Source: Dugong dugon (taxonomy: Eukaryota; Chordata; Mammalia; Sirenia; Dugongidae). Taken from it: a stretch of 64,000 nt of DNA. The stretch spans positions 50,883,501 to 50,947,500 of the forward strand of contig CM057482.1 in NCBI GenBank assembly GCA_030035585.1. Direction: 5' to 3'. Numbering within the stretch: the stretch's first letter is position 1; each line of letters starts with the position of its first letter. Under the pieces are notes generated by a model. It was not told the origin of the DNA. It worked only from the letters and a program-made list of their open reading frames with translations, and did not search any database. Positions 55,799-64,000 of this stretch are shown here, one piece after another. Position numbers and translations under genes: made by a program.

Positions 55799-56148
55799 CT
55801 CTGGTGAGGGTGGGGCACCTGTCCTCTGGTGAGGGAGAGGTAGCAGTCCTTTGGTGAGGGTAGGGCACCTGTCCCCTGTTGAGAGTGGAGCATCTGTCCT
55901 CTGGTGAGGGTGGGGCACCTGTCCTCTGGTGAGGGTGGGGCACCTGTCCTCCGGTGAGGGTGGGGCACCTGTCCTCTGGTGAGGGCAGAGCATCTGTCCT
56001 CTGGTGCGGGTGGCGCACCTGTCCTCTGACGAAGGTGAGGTACCAGTCCTCCAGTGAGGGTGGGGCACCTGTCCTCTGATGAGGGTGAGGTACCAGTCCT
56101 CTGGTGAGGGTAGGGCACCTGTCCCCTGGTGAGGGCGGAGCATCCGTC
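55799..56148. repeat. Minisatellite, 25-bp unit, 14 copies
   Basis: Units begin ctctggtgaggg and step by exactly 25 from 55799 to 56148. Three unit types can be seen: the common ggtggggcacctgtc end, a variant ending gtgaggtaccagtc (units 10 and 12; unit 2 is related), and a variant ending gagcatctgtc or catccgtc (units 4, 8, 14). It begins just after the A-rich end of the old L1. Minus frames of 116-169 aa are open through it because no unit variant makes a minus-strand stop. Confidence 0.97.
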
Positions 56149-56329
56149 CTCTGTGGTTGTTGGGCCAGGTAATTCACACCTGCCTCCCTAAGACTTCAGG
56201 AGACATCCTGGAGGCTTCTGTCCTGGAAGACTCTCTGGCTCTGACTTGCTGCCTCTGCTGAATTTCCATCCTGTAGAAGCTTAATCTTGGCAAGTATTCC
56301 TTTCTCTCTTCTCTCTGCCTGGAGCATAC

Positions 56330-56471
56330 ATGCACACACACGCGCACACACGCGCGCGCACACAAGCACACACACGCGCACACGCACACACACGCGCGCA
56401 CACACGCATGCACACACACGCGCACATGCACGCACACGCACACACACACGCGCACACGCACACACACACAA
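56330..56471. repeat. (CA)n tract with many CG steps, Z-DNA-prone
   Basis: About 140 bases of alternating pyrimidine-purine, including cgcgcgcgcac, with only short breaks (caagcac, catgcac). The plus frame is His-Thr-Ala repeats and the minus frame Cys-Val repeats, both artefacts. Confidence 0.96.
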
Positions 56472-57484
56472 GCAGCCTTCCGTATGGCTGCAGTGCAAAC
56501 AGCTTGAATGGGTGACTTGCCCAGTTTGTCTTTTTTTAAGCCCTTTACCACCCTGCCATGTTGCTCAGCCATCCTCTCTCCTCCCTTCTCTTTTTTGCTC
56601 ACTTGAACAAGAAACAAAACAAGCAAAATCAAAGCCCATCTTCCGCCATTTCTCAGGCAGCGCCTTCCAGCTCTGTAGATGGTTTCTCAAGCTAGACTTG
56701 CCTGCTGTCCCCACAAGACACCCACTCTCTATGCCAGTCCTCATGACCTCCCCATTCTCTCAATCGGCAAGCCTTTCGTAGGCCCCTGCTATGTGCCGGC
56801 ACTATGTGAGGCACAGGGAATTCAAAGTGCTCCTCACAATCTGGCTCATTCTCGTACTATTCCATCCCATCCCTGTTTGAGATGAATATCTCCCAACAGG
56901 CTGGCAGCCCCCGAGAACAAGGACCACACAGATATTCATGTTTATAACGCCCTACCTGTAATAACAGCTCAGGTACATTAAAACCATGAAACATTCACAC
57001 AGAGAGGACAAAAATGCAGAAAAGAAAGAAACTGTCATTAAAACTGACTGGGCACGGCTACCAGACAGAGGCAGCTGCTGAAAACAGTAGTCAGCAGAGC
57101 TGTTACCGTCATGTGAGGCTGGACTGCCAAAACGGGAGGCTCCGGCGATCGCAAACAGACGGCCTCCCTTTCATCTGCCAAATTCTGAAGCTACACAGGG
57201 CAGGAAACTAAGAAGTTAAGCCAAAAAACTCTCTAAAAAGAAGAGCAGACTTGTCCTCAGGCCCAGGGTCCAATAATTTTAATGCTTTTATTTTTTCCAA
57301 AACAATCAGAACTCTCCACTGGTCAAAGGGAGCCGTGATGCTAGAGGGGATAAGCAGGAGGGAGAGGTGCCGTTATGGCAAAGAAATGAAAAGTATATAC
57401 CAAAAAACACCACCAACGAAAGTGCGCACAACAGAACAGACAGAACACAGGCCGAGTATCAGGCCTCTGCCCAAATGCCACAGC
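56472..57484. other. Apparently single-copy DNA
   Basis: A short MIR- or L2-like word set (cccctgctatgtgccggcac, gaggcacagggaattcaaag) lies at 56782-56832. The rest is unassigned. Confidence 0.45.
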
Positions 57485-57610
57485 CCCTCCTACAAGCTGG
57501 GTGACAGGCAAAACCCTGAACCTCCATAACCCTCAGCCTCCTCCTCTATAAAAACCAACCTTTGCCAGGACTGTGGTGAAAAGCTAATGAAGCCAGATAT
57601 GCAAAAGCCC
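57485..57610 (+). mobile_element. MIR element, decayed
   Basis: ctcctacaagctgggtgaca, aaccctcagcctcctcctct, ataaaaaccaacctttgcc and aagctaatgaagccagatat follow forward MIR order. Confidence 0.65.
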
Positions 57611-59029
57611 CCCGACGGTGGGAAACTCTGTACGTGTGGAAACAACCACCTCACCACCTCTCCCATGGTGCAAGCACCCAGGCTTCCATGTTCCCGAATG
57701 AGGAACCGCAGTCCCCAACATGCTGACAGACAGCAGAGCAGCAGCTTGGCTACAAGTTTCCGTATGCTAATTCTTTGTGTATCTGTTGGTGTTCCTTAAA
57801 AAGCTGCTTTATTTATAAATAAGTTGCCTGAAAGCAAATCTTGAAGCAGAGGCATTAACCAGCATTGAGAATTTCCACTTCAAACATCAGCAATTTAGAG
57901 GGAAAACCCATAAAACTGCCTAGTGTATAGTTTCACCACTGAATAATAAATTGAGCACTAGCTCCAAGTGATACTTAGCATTGACTTTTCTTAATCTCTT
58001 GAGGCGTTTTATGAGGCTAATGCAGCTGTGACGTCAAGGCTCATTTCTATGACAACCACAAAGTAAGGCGGCCTGCCCCCAAGGAGGCTCATACAGCCAT
58101 GTCGCTCCGTTCTGCTGCCGGGGCCACATGACACTGACATACTTGGCCACTGCATGGTCAACCATCTCTCAATCAAAGTAAGAGGCAATGGTGTGCTCTG
58201 CATGCAGGACCGGAAGCTCAAAGGGCAGAGCCCATCATGTGAAAGGGGGTCCCCCATCCTCTAGGAAGCAACCTGCCCAAGCTCACCCAAGCCGCAACAG
58301 TCCCCACCATGCAAGACACCATCCCTGTATAATCAAACCACACAGCAGAGTGAGTGGTGGGCACCTCCAGCCTCTTCTCGATATCTTCACAGGGTGGAGC
58401 TGATGGGGAGAAATAAAGCCTGCAGGACCCAGACATGGGGCAGCCACCTGATGACACAGCCTGAGAGCAGCTCAAGGGACCAGGTCCTTGCTTCCCTCCC
58501 TGATGTAGGACAAGACAGGCAGGTGGTGACACCACTCCCTGGCAGCTTGGGCTCAGGCTTGGGCAGGGAGAAGGCACTGTCCCTCAATGGTGGCTAAGTC
58601 CTCTTTGGCCACTTGCAAGCTATAACTAAGCTCACAAGGACAGACAGTCCATGTGGCAGTCCAGGTGCACCCGAGATCCTCTGTGCTGGCCTTGGGGACT
58701 GCTGAAGATCCTGGCTTCTGGCTGCCCGGGAGCTGCCATTCATTTCACCAAACACGCCCCCATGAACCACTGCACTGCTTATCTTTCCAGAAGAGCAGCA
58801 GGGCACCTTTCACCTCCCAAATGGCTCCATGCACTGTGGCAAGAAAAATAACGTTTGGTTCCCGAAATAGTTCTTGTTATTCATGAAAGTCAGGACTCTG
58901 TACAAGGACATTAGCAGAGCCCCATGACAGAAGAGACCCAGGGCTGATCAACCTCAATGCTACTGTAAGGCTCAATCACTGGGTCTCCATATCAGTTTCC
59001 ACAGCTCTCGTCCCTTCCAGTATCACTGT
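57611..59029. other. Single-copy DNA with a perfect CRE palindrome
   Basis: An AT-rich part at 57775-58000 leads to tgacgtca at 58029-58036, a full cAMP-response-element palindrome, in the context gcagctgtgacgtcaaggc. No transposon signature was seen. Further right, frames up to 119 aa overlap on both strands with no known domain. Confidence 0.4.
58029..58036. promoter_or_regulatory. CRE-type palindrome (candidate site)
   Basis: The eight-base palindrome tgacgtca is the consensus CREB/ATF site. An 8-mer is expected by chance about once per 65 kb per palindrome, though less often for one with a CpG. Site function is not shown. Confidence 0.35.
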
Positions 59030-59385
59030 TCCCTTGGGCCACAACCTCAGTGGCTTAAAACAGTACAAATTTATTATCTTACAGTGCTGCAGGTCAGAAG
59101 TCTGAGATGGGTCTCATGGAGCTGAAGTCAAGGTGTTGGTGGGGCTCTGTTCCTTTATGGAGGCTCTAGGGGAGAACCATTTGCTTGCCTTTTCCAACTT
59201 CAAGAAGCTACTTGCTTTCCTTAGCTTGTGGCCCCTTCCTCCATCTCCGAAGCGCATCACTGCAATCTCTGTATCTGTCATCACATACATCCTCTTCTCC
59301 TCTGACTTTGACTCCTCCTGCCTCCCTCTTATAAGGAACCTTGTGATTATATTGGGCCCACTCAAATAATCCAGGATCATTTCCA

Positions 59386-60017
59386 TGTGATCGTTAATTT
59401 ATGTGTCAACTTGGGTAGGCTATGATTCCCAGTGGTTTGGCCAAACACTAGACTATTTGCTGTTCCATAATGTAATATAATATAATCACCTTCCATAACG
59501 TAATCAATCAATCGAAAGGGGAGTTTCCTTAGCGTGTGGTCTGCCTCCAGACTATAAATAGATATTTGGAAGAATTCTCCCTTCCTCTCTTCTCTGTACT
59601 CTTCCCATCACCTGATCTATGGATCTTCGATGCAAGCCTGCAGGAGTCTTCAGCCTTCCACCTGACCTATAGATTTTGGACTTGCCAGCCCCTGCAACTG
59701 TACGAGCCAATCTCTTGAAGTAAATCTCTCAGTCTCAACATTTCTCTCTCTCTACATATATGTGTGTGTACGTGTAAATATACATTATGTATACATGGTA
59801 CATATAAAAACCTGTTGCTGTAGAGTTGATTCTGACTCATAGCGACCGTATAGGACAAAGCAGAACTGCCCCATAGGGTTTCCAAGGAGCAGCTGGTGGA
59901 TTTGAACTGCTAACCTTTTGGTTAGCAGCTCAGCTCTTAACCACTATGCCACCAGGCTCCTCTGTTTATATATATATATCACTGGTTCTGTTTCTCTAGA
60001 GAACCCTGACCAAGACA
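59386..60017 (+). mobile_element. ERVL (MLT2-like) LTR inside a MaLR LTR
   Basis: It starts tgtgatcgttaatttatgtg and has ctatgattcccagtggtttg, ggacttgccagcccctgcaa and gccaatctcttgaagtaaat, then a CT/TATA-rich tract. It ends ggttctgtttctctagagaa and ccctgaccaagaca. tttcc occurs just outside both ends, consistent with a short target duplication. A SINE at 59806-59960 interrupts it. Confidence 0.85.
59806..59960 (-). mobile_element. tRNA-derived SINE inside the ERVL LTR, inverted
   Basis: The tail side is acctgttgctgtagagttga, the body is ccccatagggtttccaagga, the B-box complement is ggtggatttgaactgc and the head is atgccaccaggctcc. Confidence 0.95.
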
Positions 60018-60135
60018 TTTCCCATCTCAAGATCCTTACCTTGATTATATCTTCAAAGTCCCTCTGCCACATAAGATAACATATTCATGGGTTTCAGAGA
60101 TTAGAACATGGACTTACTGCAGGAGGGCATTTTTC

Positions 60136-60599
60136 AGCCAATCATAGTCTCTGAATAATATTCTCTATTTAAATGGGAATCCCATCTCCAACAAAACCAA
60201 GATCTTAATTAAGTAGATGCTTTTTAAAAAATAGCAAAGCCATGAGGCAGAAACACATGCATGGAGAGTGTAAGGACGTCCCCCATTTGCCCAACAAGCT
60301 TGTTTTCAGCCCCATTCAACAAACTGCACCCAATGTGGATGCAAAAAAGCTAAAAGGCCTTAAGTGAAAACCACTTAAACAGCAGGTTCAGAGCCTTTTT
60401 CTCTTCTACACCTATGCTTATTAAGACAGCCTGTAAAATAAATAAAGTAGGATTTCTTTGGAGAATATGCTCTTCCTCCATCCATCTTCTTGGGAGGAAA
60501 ACAGTAACAAACACTAGTGAGTGGACCCCGAACAGCCAAAGCAATACTGAAGCAAAAAACAAAGTAGATGCCCTCACCCTCCTTGATATCAAAACAAAC
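60136..60599. other. Unassigned AT-rich DNA
   Basis: No feature recognised. It may include decayed L1 sequence, because clear L1 ORF2 begins at about 60600. Confidence 0.4.
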
Positions 60600-63280
60600 T
60601 AAACATCCACTGAAATCAAAACAGCCTGGTACTGGTTCAACAACAGACACACAGACCATTGGAACAGAATTGAGAACTCAGAATTAAACCCTAACATCTA
60701 TGGACAACTGATTTTCAACAAGGGGTCAAAGTCCATTCAGTGGGGCAGAGGCCATCTCTTTAATAAATGGTGCTGGCAAAACTGGATATCCACGTGCAGA
60801 AAATTGAAACAGGACCCACACCTCACAGTAATCACAAAAACTAACTCAAAATGGATCAAAGACCTAAATATTAAACCTAAAACCAAAAAATCCCTGGAAA
60901 AAAATATAGGGAGAAAACTATGGGATCTAATCTTTTATAAAAACAGGATAACAAACATTCCAATAAATGCATGAATACAAGACCAAATAGATAAATGGGA
61001 TCTCATAAAAATTACAAACTTCTGCTTATCAAAAGACATTATCAAAAGAATAAAAAGAAAACCTACAGACTGGGAAAAATATCTTCGGAAATGACATATC
61101 AGATAAGGGTCTAATCTCCAAAATTTATAGAAGACTTCAACAACTCAACAACAAAAAGACAAACAACTCAATTATAAATTTGGCAAAGGACATAATCAGA
61201 ACCTTCATTAAAGAAGACATCCAACCAGCAAACAAACACATGAAAAGATGCTCATGATCATTAGCCATTAGAGAGATGCAAATCAAAACTACAATAAGAT
61301 ATCATCTCACTACTACTAAAACGGCACTGATTAAAAACAGAAAAGAGCAAATGTTGGTGAGGATGCGGGGAGACTGGAACCCTTATCCATTGCTGGTGGA
61401 ACTGTAAAATGGTACTACCACTACAGAAGTGGTACAGTACTTCCTCAAAAAACTAGAAGTAGAACTACTTTATAATCCAGCAATCCCACTCCTAGGAATA
61501 TACTCTAGAGACCTAGAAGTACAGACAGGAACAGATACATGCACGCCTATGTTTACTGTAGTTTGATTCACAATAGCTAAACAATGGAAACCAACGAAGT
61601 GCCCATCAACAGATGAATGGATAAGCAAACTGTGGTAGATATATACAAAGGAATCCTACACTACTATAAAGTACAACCATGAGTCTGAACATGGACTGAC
61701 CTGGAGGACATAATGTTAAGTGAAAAAAGTCAAGTATATAAGGACAAACATTGTATGAGCCCTCTTTTATAAGAAGACAAGAGCAGATAGATACAGAGAA
61801 ACCCATGTTCCTTGGTAGTCACCAGAGAGAAGAGGCAGGAGAGGAAAATGCGCTTTAGAAGGTAGAGACTTGTTACTTTTGGTGATGGGAAAAATGGCAC
61901 CAAGTGTAGAATTAGTGAACACAGCACAACCAAAGTAAAGACGATTGTGTGAGCACAAACAAAAGGGTACAGACACAATTAAACAGAATGCTGACAAATT
62001 ATGATAAACGTAACTAATGTCAATCAACAATTTGTGTGGAAACTGTCAAAAAAATTCATTGGGTAATGTATCATTTTTCAACAGTAATAACAACTAAGAA
62101 ATATGTGTATGGTTACATAAATAGATACGTATGCATATATACATGTAGAGGAAGGCATATATGAATATACGTAAGTGCATGTATGGATAAAACTGTAGAC
62201 ACAGGTATATACATGTTTGTGTGTGTTGCATATAGTTTCAAATATCAAATAAAGCACATAGAGGGCATAGTTATGGATACTTACTAGACAAAACCAAACA
62301 CCTCATCAGATTAGTTTACTGGGTCTGAAGGCTTAGGACCATAGTTTCTGAAGCAACTCAGTCAACTGGAACAATATAGTCCATTAAGACAATGTTCTAG
62401 ATCCTAGTTTGGTGAGTCTTAAAAGCTTCTGCGGTCTTAAACACTTGCAAGTGGCTATCCTTAGTAAATAACTGTTGGTCTCTACTCGTCCGGGGCAAAA
62501 GAAAAAGATGGCAGCCAAAGACTGAAAGAATAAATTAGTCAGCAGAACTAATAGTCAATACAAGCAATGGCCGCACCTACTTTGAGACCAGAAGAACTAG
62601 ATGGTACCCAGCTACACCTACTGACCGTTCTGACCAGGGACTAAACAAATAGTCCCAGATACAACGCGAGAAAAATGTAGAACAAAACTCAAATGCCTTA
62701 CAAAAAAAAAGGTCAGACCTACTGGACCTACCGGTAAGACTGAATGAACCCTTGAGATTATCATCCTGGGATACCTTTTAAAGTTGCAACTTAAACCACT
62801 CTCAGAGGTCACCTTTCAGCCAGGTGACAGATCAACCCATAAAATAAATAATATCACCCGTGAGTACTGTGCTTCTCTAAATAATCATCTGGATAAAACC
62901 AAACAGTAAACATTTTCCCTCGACCAAACATGAGAAGGTAAGGGGGGGCAGGGAAGCTAGATTAAGGGAAACAGAGCAATCAGAATGAAAATATTGAGAA
63001 TGCTGATATATTGTGAAAAATGTAACCAATGTCACTGAACAATATGTATAAAACCTATTGCCATCAAGTCAATTCTGACTCATAGCAACCCTAAAGGACA
63101 CAGCAGAACTGTCCCATAGGGTTTCCAAGGAGCAGTTGGTGGATATGAACTGCCAACCTTTTGGTTAGCAGCCGGGCTCTTAACCACTGTGCCACCAGGT
63201 CTCCAAACAATATTATAGAAATTGTTAAATGAGAACCTAACTTGCTGTGTAAACTTTCAACAAAAACACAATTTTTTTTT
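60600..63280 (+). pseudogene. Elephant-type L1: ORF2 C-terminal part and full 3' UTR
   Basis: ORF2 words run in order: cagcctggtactggttcaac, aataaatggtgctggcaaaa, ctcaaaatggatcaaagacc, ctacagactgggaaaaatat, agccattagagagatgcaaa, ggtactaccactacagaagt, tccagcaatcccactcctag and caacagatgaatggataagc. The frame is broken many times. The 3' UTR then follows from about 61730, sharing ataaagcacatagagggcat, agaagaactagatggtaccc and catcccg-type sequence with 48440-49660. The endonuclease and RT core are missing (5' truncation). A SINE lies inside at 63051-63204. Confidence 0.93.
63051..63204 (-). mobile_element. tRNA-derived SINE inside L1 3' UTR, inverted
   Basis: The tail side is ctattgccatcaagtcaatt, the body is tcccatagggtttccaagga and the head is tgtgccaccaggtctcc. 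The flanks aacaatatgtata and aacaatattata are a diverged target duplication of L1 sequence. Confidence 0.95.
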
Positions 63281-64000
63281 TTAAATCAATGAGTGGACCA
63301 TCACTTTATGACTTCCAGCCACCAACAATCCTAAACATACACTGCAAATCTTCTTCCTTTCTTGTCACATGAAATATTCATGTCAAGCCCTAACATCTTA
63401 AATGCTGACAAAACAACCCCAACAGCACCGTCCACAGTGGTTAGTCCAGGCACTTTGGGAAGCTCCGAGAATCAATGTGAGTTTAAACATCAACAGCCCT
63501 CAACGGCCAAGGTCACCCCGAGGTAGTCTGAGTCATGTTACTTAGCTTGCTTCCCATGTTAGCTTTTTAATTGTTGAGATAAATATGGATGTTCTACCAC
63601 TCTCCTTTCCTCTGGTCCTCCTCATTCCAGAAGGTTCTGGCAATCATGCCACAGCCAATTGCAAGGTACAGGGTGGGTCTGTGTGTCCTCACAGTGCGTC
63701 TCCTGCATGGCTTTTGTGTGCTTGGAAAGAAGTTGTTCTAAGAAAGTCCCCGTTTCTAAGGGCAAAAATAGGAAGAAGGATGAAGCCCACTGCTTTTCTA
63801 GGCGAGGTAGGAAGGTCCCGCGCCTGAGCCCAGGGGCCTCGTACTCCAACCTTCCTGCCAGCTTCCCTTCCTTCTCTTCCAGGCTCCCCCAGACCCCAAA
63901 CCTAGAGGGGGAAAAAGCAGTGAGGTGGGGCTGCAGCTGCTGCCCAGACCACTCTCCACAGCATGACCCAAACCATGAAGGAGTTTCCAGCTGACCATCT
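63281..64000. other. Apparently single-copy DNA
   Basis: It is AT-rich then GC-richer towards the window end. Frames of 80-111 aa on both strands overlap and have no known domain. Confidence 0.45.

Larger units (their letters stand above)
59030..60135 (-). mobile_element. Old MaLR-type LTR, inverted, split by an ERVL LTR
   Basis: The left part has cacaacctcagtggcttaaa, aggtcagaagtctgagatg, gaggctctaggggagaacca and cacaatcc-type ataatccaggatcatttcc. It resumes at 60018 with cccatctcaagatccttacc and gggtttcagagattagaaca. The two parts are in register around the insertion. Confidence 0.85.

Noticed and set aside
55799-56148. Possible CRISPR array
   Set aside because: Units are directly tandem without unique spacers, and the genome is mammalian.
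55634-56177. Minus frames of 116-169 aa with PHQRTGAPPSPED-like repeats
   Set aside because: All three minus frames are open through the 25-bp minisatellite, which is a property of the unit, not evidence for a gene.
56174-56632. 152-aa minus frame rich in Cys-Val and plus frame rich in His-Thr
   Set aside because: Produced by the CA/CG microsatellite.

Overview
This window is nuclear DNA of an afrotherian mammal, most probably an elephant. The main clue is a tRNA-derived SINE with a head reading gagccctggtggcgcagtgg and a tail reading cctaacaacaaca. It occurs about twenty times, full length or broken, on both strands. It comes with an RTE-type LINE that has the same tail, and with L1 copies whose long 3' UTR I associate with elephant L1. 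These families are assigned from recalled repeat consensus sequences, not from a search. Ancient mammalian repeats (MIR, L2, MER5-like, MLT-type LTRs) are present as well.

I found no protein-coding gene, no exon pair with plausible splice sites and no functional RNA gene. The long open frames are chance frames in GC-rich sequence, frames through tandem repeats, or decayed retrotransposon ORFs. The region reads as intergenic or intronic sequence made mainly by repeated transposon insertion.

Layout. 0-11 kb: SINEs, a six-unit 89-bp minisatellite (1171-1704), two MaLR-type LTRs, an RTE 3' end, and several stretches of apparently single-copy DNA. 11.3-18.5 kb: an old L1 split by a nearly complete RTE element whose 5' half is inverted (12158-15215), then an MLT1-type LTR and an internally deleted elephant L1. 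18.5-28 kb: mostly single-copy, GC-rich at 19-24.8 kb, with scattered MIRs and a tailless SINE insertion (22047-22115). 28-32.5 kb: a HAL1/L1 ORF1 remnant, a palindromic DNA element (29525-29735), and two inverted homologous segments, one inside an ERVL LTR. 34-35.4 kb: MIR and L2. 36.6-43.3 kb: L1/HAL1 relics with younger L1 and LTR insertions carrying clear target-site duplications. 43.7-54.1 kb: SINEs, four MaLR-type LTRs, an L2 ORF2 relic and L1 3' ends. 54.8-56.5 kb: an ancient L1 3' end followed by a 14-unit 25-bp minisatellite, then a CA/CG tract. 57-64 kb: single-copy DNA, a triple-nested LTR/LTR/SINE stack (59030-60135) and a 2.7-kb L1 3' end (60600-63280).

Nothing here works together as a genetic system. 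The most informative features are insertion structures: the twin-primed RTE, the tailless SINE, a possible SINE-linked transduction, and the datable nested stacks. A few AT-rich single-copy stretches could be conserved regulatory DNA, which only alignment to other species can show.
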